Shown piece after piece: positions 1-11,100 of a stretch of DNA of 24,530 nucleotides (positions within the stretch are counted from its first letter, which is position 1; each line of letters starts with the position of its first letter). Where the stretch lies: assembly GCF_000003605.2 (NCBI RefSeq), contig NW_003137329.1:86410-110939 (forward strand). The letters are read 5' to 3'. Under the pieces are notes generated by a model that saw only the letters and a program-made list of their open reading frames with translations, did no database searches and had not been told where the DNA came from. Made by a program: the position numbers and the translations under genes. The DNA is from Saccoglossus kowalevskii (lineage: Eukaryota; Hemichordata; Enteropneusta; Harrimaniidae).

Positions 1-254
1 GTAGTGTAAAAAGGGACTATGTTAAGATGGAGTGAAAAACAGAATGTGCTAATATGCAAACGTAATGACTTCGATTAAAAATCGAATGTCTTCACATAGA
101 AAAGTAATCATGGTAATTTTGGCATGGATAATATAGTGTGGCATTTTATTGAATTCCTTGGATAAATCGAGAAAATAGCATCAATAGCAGAAAGTAATAG
201 CTTAGCAAGAATTGAGCACCAATAATAAATTATATTTGAAGCTGACTTATATCA
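1..254. other. Left edge, no recognisable gene
   Basis: AT-rich sequence with stops in all frames. It lies just downstream, in the minus-strand sense, of the decayed LINE reading frame and may be its eroded continuation. I could not recognise the expected later reverse transcriptase motifs in any minus-strand frame. Confidence 0.5.
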
Positions 255-1090
255 GAACGGTATTGCCATGGGGACAGAATTACTTGGCCTGGTAGATTGA
301 TTTTAATTTCTACAATTGTTTCATCACTTTTGGCAATGTCAACATATTTCCAAACAGTCGGAAGGGCGCCCTCATCAATAGATAATCCAAATAGCCACCA
401 CCATAGATAAAGAACTCGTACGGGAGCACCTTTAAGCAGAAGACGATGAGAAATATTACTTGATCCAGACGTCTTTATGACAGAAATAGAGTTAATGGAT
501 TAAAAAAAGAACTAAACTAATACTAGACAGTATTGGGATTGTTAAGTGATGACGAATATGCGCGTGGGCCTGAAACATTTGTCCTTGCCTATTAACAATT
601 TTAAGCGTTGAAAATGAACACGATATATGGTCATTAAAAACTTCGGCAATAATTAAAGAAGTCCCACCTTCGTCAATGAAAGATTTGGTAGCTTGCTTGA
701 ACGCCAGTTTCTGACAAACGTCCAGAAATGCGACAAGTGACTGGTAGTTTTTGTTATTGGTATCTCAAGAACCAACATTAAAATCGCCGACAGATAAAAC
801 ACGATGTAACTCATGTACCATATAAGGAAATTCTGTATAGAAATTGTTCAGGCTTGCAGTAACAGCTTTAGGGACACTACTAGTATTTTCAAATTACCAT
901 AAACACAAATCGTGGTTACTATCGGTAGGTGACGAGGCTACACATTTAATTGCGATAAGATCTTCCTTAAAAGTGTACGAGTTTCTGTTCCGACGAAAAC
1001 TGTCATCAGTTAATCATCATTGGCATCAAGCCATGTTTCAATTAAAGAGTAAATGTCGATATTTAATACATTACTGTGTGCAGATATTTG
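255..1090 (-). mobile_element. Decayed non-LTR retrotransposon (LINE): APE endonuclease and N-terminal RT fragment
   Basis: Read on the minus strand, broken frames show LINE ORF2 landmarks in the right order. Near 1013-1060 is IDIYSLIETWLDAND, the ETWL box of the apurinic-type endonuclease. At about 777-788 is GDFN, the second endonuclease signature, followed by a tail of the expected length. At about 395-490 is KTSGSSNISHRLLLKGAP, the usual 'KKSPGPDGI..LLK' start of the reverse transcriptase. At 347-394 is LFGLSIDEGALPTVWK, which matches the 'LFNLSL..G.FP..WK' segment. Several in-frame stops (e.g. at 1010-1012 and next to GDFN) show it is dead. The FADD catalytic box is not present in the window. 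The wording looks more CR1/L2-like than L1-like, which is an inference. The long plus-strand open frame over 844-1239 is a shadow of this fossil. Confidence 0.85.
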
Positions 1091-1150
1091 TTTATTACTG
1101 TTGGAGGTTGAACAGAAGATGTCTGCAATACTGGATAAAATTATATGTAT

Positions 1151-1548
1151 TATCAGAGGTACATTATTTGGGGTTTGCAACGCACATAGTACTGTATGGT
1201 GACATCATGCCAAGATCCCATTCAAGTCTCATCTCGTAGATAGCGAGACTGATGCTACTACCTTCTGACATGACAGAGGCGGTTTGTAATAAAGCAATAA
1301 AACATGTATTACCACATTCATAGGGAAAAAATGTAATACATAGAAAATGTACAGAAAATATAGTTATCGTAATCCGTCATATCGTGAGCAGCTATTTTGA
1401 CCCACCTGGACATCCCAGTATCGTAGTTACCTCGGGCATAAGCATTCGCATTTTTCTGAGTTGGAACGCTTATGCGAGGGCGAGATAGTAACGGGATTTT
1501 GGTATCATGTCACTGTAGTTGCAAACCCCAAGTAATGTACCTCTGATA
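1151..1548. repeat. Foldback: long imperfect inverted repeat
   Basis: The segment 1151-1181 is repeated in inverted form at 1518-1548 with one mismatch over 31 bases. Similarity continues inwards with more differences, to about 1229 on the left and 1492 on the right, and the left arm has a roughly 12-base insertion. Inside the loop a shorter inverted pair, CATAAGC with GCTTATG, lies near 1437-1479. A TA tract (about 1549-1564) follows the right arm. This may be a foldback transposon, or an inverted duplication of the 5' end of the adjacent LINE fossil. Confidence 0.75.
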
Positions 1549-1564
1549 TTATATATATATATAT

Positions 1565-2169
1565 TAAATATTCGAATACTTGGTGTAGTCACGTATATTA
1601 TGCTGTATCAGTGACATTTGCAATGATTTTATGATATAAAGCAAACATGGCATCAACAAGGATTAGTTTAACTGTACATATTGATGGCGCGCGTGCATAT
1701 TTCAATAAAAACAAAGGCAACACATTTTCTTGTCGTTAGGGGTTATGATACTTGACCACCCGGGCGTTCTCTCCAATTATGTTTTGCGATATAGTTAAGA
1801 ATTATAAATCCATTGATATTAATTATAGCTAGTGTAGCTAGCAAAGCAAAGTAGCAGATCCGGAATATAGTCAAAAGTCTTCGGCAGATTTGTTTTGTGT
1901 AAAATTTTCAGTAATTTGAGATATAGCATAATACCTCCACCATAGCAACTAAAAATATGGCCGTCATTCATTAAAATCTAACCACAAAAAGAAGTTGGTG
2001 ATGTTCAAAACGTTAAGTCAACATTGTTATATTTCCTGAGGGTGAGTTTTATTTCACAATAGATAAATTCTGGATATTTCCATTTATGGTTATGATTATG
2101 TCTACTATAAAGTTCTCTTAACGAACAGAATTCCGTGAAAAGATTGATTTTGCAACTGAAATACTTGTA
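1565..2169. other. Upstream spacer
   Basis: AT-rich sequence without a supportable exon or repeat. I see only short palindromic patches such as GCTAG repeats near 1829-1840. Confidence 0.5.
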
Positions 2170-2363
2170 AAATACTTTATTTTAGCTAGAATTAATTTTA
2201 GCTGAAAAGACATTTCGCTGTTTTGTATGGAATTTATTTTCACTCATTTTTGACGAGTTGAATGTAAAATATAGGAAAAGAGGTATATTCGCTGGAATTT
2301 TGCACTGAATCATTCCTTCAGCGAAAATAGCGAAAATTAATTCCAAGCGAAAATAAAGTATTT
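2170..2363. mobile_element. MITE-like element with terminal inverted repeats
   Basis: About 194 bases flanked by inverted ends. The left end (2170-2206) starts AAATACTTTATTTTAGCT and the right end (2317-2363) finishes with its complement, AAGCGAAAATAAAGTATTT. The arms differ mainly at TTAGCT versus TTCGCT, as expected from CpG decay. The ends also contain internal repeats of the AATTAATTTTCGCT type. There is no transposase, so it would be non-autonomous. I could not settle a target-site duplication. It ends about 90 bases before the predicted TATA box of the receptor gene. A shortened relative lies at about 16096-16158. Confidence 0.75.
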
Positions 2364-2452
2364 GTTTATGTGACAACTTACGTCCGTTGGGGGCGGTGTA
2401 TCTGTGTGGCTATTGACGTATTAGAAATTACAATGGCAGATAATCACACCCA

Positions 2453-2487
2453 TATAAACCATTCGCTATTGTGATTCCCTACTCTGG
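2453..2487 (+). promoter_or_regulatory. Predicted core promoter: TATA box and initiator
   Basis: TATAAA lies at 2453-2458. CTACTCT, a full match to the YYANWYY initiator, places the +1 A at 2481, 28 bases after the first T of the TATA box, which is the usual distance. A strong splice donor follows 106 bases later, so the sequence between behaves like a first exon. Transcription start is inferred from spacing alone. Confidence 0.5.
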
Positions 2488-2586
2488 AGTGACCTCGGAA
2501 GATTTGACAGAACGCCGAATCTGTATTTATTAATGATTCGACGCATTATCGGATACAACTCGCGAGAAAAGGATTCATACATACAG
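2481..2586 (+). other. Predicted non-coding exon 1 (5' UTR) of the receptor gene
   Basis: This runs from the predicted start site to a consensus donor, CAG|GTAAGT, at 2586/2587. The matching acceptor would be the pyrimidine tract and GCCACAG ending at 5077, one base before the receptor start codon. Joining them gives ACAGAATGG, with A at -3 and G at +4, a good metazoan start context. The exon contains an upstream ATG at 2533 in a poor context and in another frame from the receptor. Confidence 0.5.
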
Positions 2587-5077
2587 GTAAGTCGTTCATT
2601 TAGTTGTTGTTTGTTTGATTGTTCCTCAGGACACCTCGGTTATCTATTTTCTTTACCAATGAAAATTGTAAAATAGATATGTGTTATAGATCGTCTAAAC
2701 CACGCCAGCATTCCCCCGTACGTGACGTAATATACATAATGTAAGTGTCAATTTCAGTGATTTAATTAGCTGAAAATAAATCCCTGCCGACCCAAAACCT
2801 GATGCCACGATATACCCGTACTGAATTTGATGTATTTAGGCCAACTTTTAAACTGTTCGTTGAAAATTACACTCTGAACTTGGCCAGGTGAAAGTACCAC
2901 CTTCACAGACGACTCGCACCCCACCCAACTACTTCCATTATAACCACGGAGAATTGACTGATGACCGGTGACAACATTTCTTTTCGTTACTATAAATATC
3001 TTAGATTTTCTTTTCGGTTGGCGTTCACCAAACTTGTTTTTTTTGTGTGTGTTTTTTTTTAATCATTGGCACAGAGTGCGTATATATTTGTCCCTACTTT
3101 TATTATGTCGCCATGTTTAAGTTATGCAAGATACCATTTTGAAAAGCATTGAAATGTATTACAAAAAAAAAAACACGAACGCTCAGCTCGTTTGTCGAGT
3201 AAGCCTTTATTTGGTCGGATTTTGGGGAGGTCCGGGTTTTATTTTGCTGTTTTTGGTAATTGTTTCGTCATTGAAGACGTTTATGATGGTTTTAGGCGAT
3301 TGGCATTACGCAAATAGTTGTGTGCACATGGTTTGTCAATAAAGTCCCATCAAAACCACAGAGCATAGTTATAGTTAGTTTATACGAGGTCAGTTAAGTT
3401 ATGCCGCTTGTTCAAAAATGGTCTCTATAGTTGGTCCAGTTTCTAACACGGTCGTATATAAAACTGTGTGAAAACCTCCACATTGCTTTCCGACATAGAC
3501 ACGCCATGTTGCGGTTCAAAACGTTTCGACGAATAAACTAAAATGCTAAATGTTACTACCTCCATTAAGGTATCAAGGTCATGTGACCCCCACACATGTG
3601 TTTACGAATTATTCACCTTGATCTTATTACACGGTAGTTAACCATAAAATGACGTCACATTGAATTGAAACGTTTCTTTAAAACCCGACTTTAAAACATT
3701 ATAGGCGGCAAAGTAAATAGACTAGCACGGCAACGAGTCTTTGTATGAAGGGTGTAGTCAGACCGAAGCCATACAACAAAACGACCTCTAAGAGGTTTTG
3801 GCTTTTCAGAACTTGGGCGTGTATGTCATGCGTCAGTGGAGAGATGTGGTTTGTCGACTATTGAACTTCAATTTGCTGACATGTAAACTATTATTTTACA
3901 ATTGAGTCGTATTTTTTCTTCTTTTAGTTTATATTTGTGCATCCAATGCACAGACCATCGCCGCTGTTTACACTCAGCCAATGGCAGTCAAATTCACATC
4001 GTCTTTAATCCATTAAATAAATTGCTTCGTCAAATTGATTGTTTTACTCACGACAGTTGTCAGTATTTTTGTGAATCAAAGTTACCATGTCAGCAAATCT
4101 TTTTTATCATTAGTGAATATCGTGACCCGAATGTAAATAACACCATAATGTGAGCTGGAATGGACCGTTTTTACGTCCAACATGAATGAATGAAGCGTTG
4201 TGACCCAACAATACGACCCCGTCGCACCTTACTTCTATTTTAAAGACTTCTTTCATCGACTTTGTATTCCATTCTTGTCCATATTTATTTTGTCCCGTCG
4301 CACCGATAAAAATAGGAACTCACATTCAACGACAGAATACTGAATGTTTCAGGGTTACCTCAGTATGCAAAGAGCGTTCTGTTGAAACGGCTTATATGCT
4401 AAACTGAATGTCATTTATTGTGGCGCGGTATTGTGAATGACATATTTACTGTTAAACTCAAAGGCTCTAATTTACATGCATGCACAAACACAATGGCGCA
4501 TGGAGTCCAGTCGTTTAAGCATAGCAAGTTCAGATTTAAAGTAGTATGCGGTGACAGAACGGGCTATACACGTATAAATATTGCGTTTCAGTTTATCTTA
4601 GAATGTTGCAGCATTCACGAAACTGCAACTCATCATGATTGCGCTCTGGTCGCAATAGTTACAAGATTAGTGGTTGTGATTTTGAATACCAAGAGGCTTT
4701 AAGTTGCAGCAGCACTACACCCCCCCCCCCGGTTACACGGTAAACACACAACAAATACATTTCATTCATTTTTACCACACGCAGATAAAAGTTCATGTAA
4801 ATGATTTTATTAGTGGTTCTGCCTAACATTAATTCGCATATGAAAACAAAAGTACATTTCGATTCTAGCGACAACCCACAACTCTACTGCATATCCATGC
4901 ACTAATGACGCCTTGACGTGGGAAGCATCTTTTTACCATAATAGGCTATGATTTTACAACTGTATGTACATTGGGCGTTAAAATTTCCAATGTCGCAAAC
5001 CTTGACCTGTTTGCGGCACGTTGTAGTTTATGCATCATTATCATTATGCATGTTTTTTGTTGTGTTTTTTGCCACAG
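2587..5077 (+). other. Predicted 5' UTR intron / upstream region
   Basis: About 2.5 kb lies between the donor GTAAGT at 2587 and the acceptor TTTTTTGCCACAG ending at 5077. Open frames here (around 3124-3342, 3902-4153 and 4418-4702) show no family motif, no good splice borders and no biased composition, so I do not call them genes. The region contains a run of eleven C at 4720-4730. If the promoter call is wrong, this is simply upstream intergenic DNA. Confidence 0.45.
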
Positions 5078-5078
5078 A

Positions 5079-5157
5079 ATGGCGTGGATGAAGACGAAAC
5101 TGGTTATGGGAGTGATATGTGTCCTTCATTTACTACAAGTGAGGGCGCTAGATGCAG
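5079..5157 (+). CDS. Coding exon 1: start codon and signal peptide
   Basis: The ATG at 5079 opens 26 codons plus one base. The short basic start (MAWMKTK) is followed by a hydrophobic core of about 14 residues (LVMGVICVLHLLQV), then RA-LDA, with a likely signal peptidase site after A23. The next in-frame M codons at residues 4 and 10 would shorten the signal peptide, so M1 is preferred. The donor is CAG|GTAAGG at 5158. The last G joins AT of the next exon to make Asp. The base before the ATG is an intron boundary, so the exon really begins at about 5078. Confidence 0.85.
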
Positions 5158-8100
5158 GTAAGGGAAATCACGTGACTATAAGCTGTTAGAGTTGTTCGCA
5201 ACCCTGAAACAGGAAAAAATGATCACAGTAAATCATTCAAAAATTGTACGTCAATGATTCACATATATACAAGTCATTTATATTTACGGAGAAAGAAGGA
5301 TGTGTTTTCAAGAATGCATATGCAAAATAATAAAAAATATATTCGAGGATTTCTTAGGATGATTTTCAATGATAGCGAAAAAGCCTCAAGATATATATAA
5401 AATAAAGCAAAAAAAAAAAAAAAAAAAGCAATTGTTTTTAGTACTATTCAACTCCTGTCATCTTTAAAAAACAAACCTGCATACTTTTAATATAAAATAT
5501 TTTGATCAAGACGAAAATCGGAATTTGGTTTAAAGTTAACAAAGAAATTATAGAGAAACAATGTTCAAAATGTGGCAGCAAATTAATGGCGAGAAAATTT
5601 GAAAATTGGAAGTGCTGAATATTAGCTGAACATGTAACAATTGTACATCAGTTCGGTAGATTCAAGCACCCTAACAATTAGCAGCCAGTCACTGTCAATG
5701 ATACAGTATTAGTAACTTTTAAACAACTGATCATTTGGTTCCACACACTTCGTGTGAGTGTGTGTTGAACCTTAGCACATTTGCAGACCCCTATTCGTCA
5801 TTATGAACCAAAAAATCAACACACTTGTTTGTATAATCGTGGTCATACGTTATTATGACCTAGCAACAATGAACGCCCCAGTGAGGAGGAGTTGCTTATG
5901 TGCAATCAGAATTATGCGATTATCATGCTAATTTTTAGAATATTATTCCATTCATATGTGTTAAATCGGCGGTGATATCGTTGGTTTTGCCTTGTTGTAC
6001 GTCCCAAAGTAGTGCAATAGCTGGTGCTCAGGTAGAGCGACGTGGCCCTGGAACATGTATGCGCGTATCATCTACACTGAAACACGCAGACACATCGTAA
6101 ATAAATATTTACAGTTGGCGTGTGTTTCATGTTTGTTTGCATTAATGTATATTTGCATAATATGCTTTTATTTTCATGTTACACACTTTTCAACAACATA
6201 AAATGATGCAAACATTATAATTACGTTAGGTAGATTCAGGGAGTAATACTCTTGATAGTGTACACCAATGACGTCACGCATTATGCAATAATACGGCAAT
6301 TGTACGTTATAATATCCAGTTATATGGTACTTTGACAGATCTCGAGATGACCCACGTGATTGTCAATTCAGTGGATGACATCATACCGTTAGACACGCCA
6401 AGTGGACTTTTTCCTGTTGTCAACTTCAAGAATTCGGGACCGACGTCTATCAACGAAGCCAGTGGTGAGAACCTGAACTTCGAACTCAAAGCTTATCTAT
6501 CAAGTGTGAATGGAAGGCCAGATGCTAGTAGTTACATATTGGGCGATATCGGAAACCTGTCGCAGTCTGTGGACAGTTTACGTCGCGGAATCAGTGTAGA
6601 TCATACCATCGGGATTACACTATTCGATGTCGATATAGAAATACCATCCTCAGTATGTGATTGGGTCAAATATTTCTGTGTTGAAGTGCAACTACTTGAC
6701 ACCACAGGTTTAGTTGATCGTAATCCCAATAACAATTATGCTTGCAAGCTGTTTGATTTACCAATATCCATGGATGACAGAATTGGAAAGTTTCTTTGTT
6801 ACATAGGTAAGTAGAGATTCGCTTACTATAAACATAGTCGGAAGAATAAATTGTCCAAGCCATTACAAAATTTGCGATTATGTAATGAGATGTTAGAGCG
6901 CCCTCAGTAGTAAGTATATTGCGGTATCATTGAGATATTCTATTATTTAACTCATACTACTGAAAATACTCTGAATTAGAATCGTGTGGGGCAATTGTTA
7001 TCAACATATCTCTGGAATGTTGAGCAGTGAATCTACTTGTTGAACAGTCTGTATTCTACCCTACACCCTATGTGTACAACATGTTAGTCTTAACAACCGC
7101 ATGCCTCATAATGCATATTATTATACCTCATTTCAATTGATTGGCTTAATAGGATGGCAATATGAATAAGAATACTTCACTTTAAATTTCCACATAAACT
7201 GGCCCATTGCCGAAGTATTCTACTGTTGCTATAGCGATACTAGAGTGTTCTGATGTGCATATTTTGGAACTTTAGTGGTAAATTGCAAGTTTGAAAGCTG
7301 CTGTATTTAGATTTGTTTGTTGATGATTCATAACATTACATCGCATCAATTGTACCTCCTCGTATTCATGCATTGGTTGAAACAAGATTCGTCTTGATTG
7401 CCGTTAATACAATATATCAACACTTCACTAACATTGAGCTGACATGTAATATGAGTCCCTCCGATCACACTGGACCCACGGCCCGACATATTCATTGTAA
7501 TTCACCATAACTGTGTCAATGTATAGCTTACAATTGCATAGACCTTTGTTAACAACATTACCTTTCTTTGAGACTCTATTTGTATGTTGACTTTTTGGGC
7601 CAAACTGCGAAATAACTCACAGCTGATCCGACCAACACAATTGATGCTATATAATTATAATACACGTTTAAACTGTTATTTCGGTATGCATCTCTTTTTA
7701 ATATATTGATGAAGGTCTGTGTGGGTGTTTTAAATGTTCATGTTGAAGTTTGGAACTTCATGTTCATGTTTGAAAGGTTCGTGGGGAGGATATAAAGGGT
7801 TCATGTGGATGTTCGGAAATCCATGTGGGTGTTTAAAAGGTACGAGTGGATGTTCGGGAGTCTTATGTGAGTGTTCACGAGGTTCATGTGGGTGTTTGGA
7901 ATGGTCAATGGGGTTAATAATTTTAAGACCAGATATTTGTTATTGTAATATATATATATATATATATATTTATTGTTTAGTTTAAACGTGCAAAATCAAT
8001 GATTATATATTTTAATCAAGATTTTCGAATTTGTCAAAAAATTATGTGCAAATTACTTATTTTTCAGGGAAATTAAAATAGTTGTTCATTTCTTTTACTT

Positions 8101-11100
8101 TTTGTATATTTGGTCAGTGTAATCAAATCCTTTAATCGCCATAATTATCAAGTATGAGTTATATACACATTAATGCATTATGTTGTTTACTTTCAGATAT
8201 TGCATCTACAGCTGCTAAGGTGACTGATCCAGCTGATTTGGAATATCTGGCCGGCACTTCGTATGACGTCACCTTCGAAACAAGTATCACCAATTATGGA
8301 GGAATCCCTTTGGGCTCTCCACCTAGTGGACAACACAATTTGAAACCAATTGTGTTTCTTACTGACAGCGATCAACTGGAGGACGCTACTTTCTCTATAG
8401 AACAACCTGCCATAATCACAACCTATGACGATACAGTGGATCCAAATGAGAATATTACTCTGGGAGTTTTTACTGCAAGTATAACAATTCCCCTAGATGA
8501 AGCTGACTGCCTGAAGATTACTCATGTATGTGTAGAAATCGTCGGAGACAGAGACTACGGCGAGGAATACCCTGATAACAACGATTATTGTTTGATGTTT
8601 GGTCCAGTTGACGAAGGCAAAGCAGGCAAAAAGTATGGCTGTCCCGCGGACGGGGTCGGTAAGTCGGATTTTAATTTTCTGTGTAATATATCTTATTAGA
8701 TTTGTCACAGGTAGTCTCAGTGAGGTTTACATATGCCGAGGAATTTTTATATAAATCCAGTTGTCAAACAAATGGCACGTTCTAGTCTAAGTGATATATG
8801 TTATTCAATAGCCGTCAATATTTTTCAGATCTTCAGATTGAATCTTTTGAAGTGGTTGATTATGCGACTGTGATTTACAACATTGGACGCGACACTGATA
8901 TAGAAATCAATGCAATAATCAAAAACGTTGGCGATACAGCGATCGAAGATTCAACACCTACAGGACCAATCAACTATGAATTTGATGTTTATTTCATCAA
9001 CCACAGATCTGACTTTGATTCAAGCACTGATACATTGACCTTCACCGCTGATTACACTAGTGCTACGAACATGAAAGTTGGTTTATCATATGGAAATGTT
9101 TTAAGCATAAGCCAAATAGCGACAACTACGAACCTACCAGCCGACACGGCTAGGTGTACCGCCTATCAAAGTGTTTGTTTAAGAGTAAGAGAAGGATCAA
9201 ATGCACCATATGATGAAGATGTTACAGATAACAACATATTGTGTAACGAATTTGATACAGTCGTAGGGCACAAGGATTGTCCTGATCTGGATATTGGTGA
9301 GTGAGAATTTGAGTTCATTTTATGAGGATGGATGTCTATTCGTACACTATACTTTAATATGTCCTTGTAGAACAGGTACCCCCCCCCCCCGAACAATGTT
9401 TGTTGAATTTGTTAAGTCGAAATGATATTCATATCTCTCCTCTTAATGGACATTTGCTCATCTCCCCTAAAGCAGATAATTGATGTTGCAAATGGTTCCA
9501 TCTGTTTCGGTGTTACATTCCACTTTACAGGATTGTAATTAGGTAAATGTCACAACCTGTCCATCATTCACTTTTTAACACATGTGCATCTATTCTGTGT
9601 ATTGTGCTTTAAAATTATGTAGTCCAATAAATATGGCTAGAAAATTTTATCGATAAATTCAATTCACCAAAGTTAACAACAACCCCCCCCCCCCAAACAA
9701 AATCTCATAAAATAGATCTCTTCCAACACGAAAATGCACTTGATGTAATTCGCTTGATAAAGTGCTTCTTTGGCTACACTTGCATGTCACAGTCCTGATA
9801 GAACGAACCATGATAGGTGTCTTCTGTGATCATCATTACGTTACAGTACTCGAAACACTGCAGCAAAAGAAGACTAAACATTGCATCTGTATTTTGTTCT
9901 TCAGATATTGAACCAGTGAACATGACAGTGACTCCAGTGACAGACCCTTATCCATTAGATACTCCAGTAGACACAACTATTGAAATTGGGATTACTAACA
10001 TCGGACCTGGTAATCTACCTGATGTTGCTGACCCGGAAGTGAATTACGTAGTGAAAGTGTTCCTCTCAGACAGTGATGAGCTCGAGAATGCGAACCTTAA
10101 AATAGAACAGACATCTATCACCACTGACGATAATCAGTTAAGACAAGGACTTGTTAAAGATGGAATAATTGACATCTCGCTTAATCCAGCAGTCATCACT
10201 TTACCTGAAAATGATTGTTATGATTTGCTTTACATCTGTGTGGAAATATCTTTGCATCCTGACAGTATTTATATAGAAACGAACCCAGATACTAATGATT
10301 TCTGTGTTCAATTTGGGCCCCAGAATGACGGCAAAGCTGGAGAAACAGAATGTTTCATTGGTAAGATGTAACTATATTCTAGCTACATGGTTTATATTGG
10401 TGATATATTCTCGGGGCGGACATCCGGGCATTTTCATCTCCTGGCAACCCGCGGCGGTGAAAACAAAGGCCAAAAACTCGCAGAAAACGATACTTTGGGA
10501 TGATTGTTGAGACTATTCTGAACAGTGTAACACGATTAGCCCTACGTGTGTAACATATATAAATTTGGTTGTTCGGGATTACTTCAAAGTTGAGTTTGTG
10601 TTGTTTTCTCGAATTTTCACCGACTCGACCGTCGTTCCACAGCAGCGCGCACAGAGCCCATAGAAATGCATGTACAGTGGTGCGCGTCGTAGCAACGTGG
10701 AACGTCTTGTGACGTAGCTCCGCCCCCGAGGATAGAGTGCGAATTTCATTGGTTTCATTAGTTAACCTTTTCGCCAACAGTTCCCTCTTCTCATCACAAA
10801 TTCACAAAACAGTTCTGTTTATAGTCTGCACATTCCTTCAGCTGATTGGGACAAAAATAACCATTTTCTTTACTAAAAACAAGAAATTATCTCAAATTTT
10901 GTCTGATGGCTCCAAAATTAGGGTTCATTATTGAAGAATATAAGAACAAAATGCAGAAACATGTGGGTGAGAAAGTCTGAAGGTGAAAATTAAGGTTAAT
11001 TGCTTTATTAAATATGTGTATAGCCATGTGTTTCATGAATTTAAAAACTTATTGAACACTTGTTCTTATTGTAGATATCGCTGCTACCAGCGTTGAAGTT

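Larger units (their letters stand above)
6807..8196 (+). other. Intron 2, with a degenerate minisatellite
   Basis: 1390 bases, the largest intron inside the domain array, with consensus ends GTAAGT and TTACTTTCAG. It carries a decayed tandem array at 7714-7905 and a TA tract at 7947-7969. No extra domain exon was recognised. Confidence 0.75.

Noticed and set aside
844-1239. 131-codon plus-strand open frame
   Set aside because: It lies opposite recognisable LINE endonuclease motifs on the minus strand, starts with TTG and has no features of its own.
4418-4702. 94-codon plus-strand open frame in the upstream region
   Set aside because: No motif, alternative start and no splice sites; it is within chance length for this much DNA.
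6023-6055. tRNA-like words (GGTGCTCAGGTAGAGCG)
   Set aside because: No matching B box, anticodon arm or acceptor stem nearby.
7734-7985. Cys/Gly-rich plus-strand open frame
   Set aside because: Produced by a minisatellite and a TA tract inside an intron.
10379-10777. 132-codon minus-strand open frame in intron 5
   Set aside because: No recognisable domain and no splice context; it is more likely a by-product of the CpG-rich insert.
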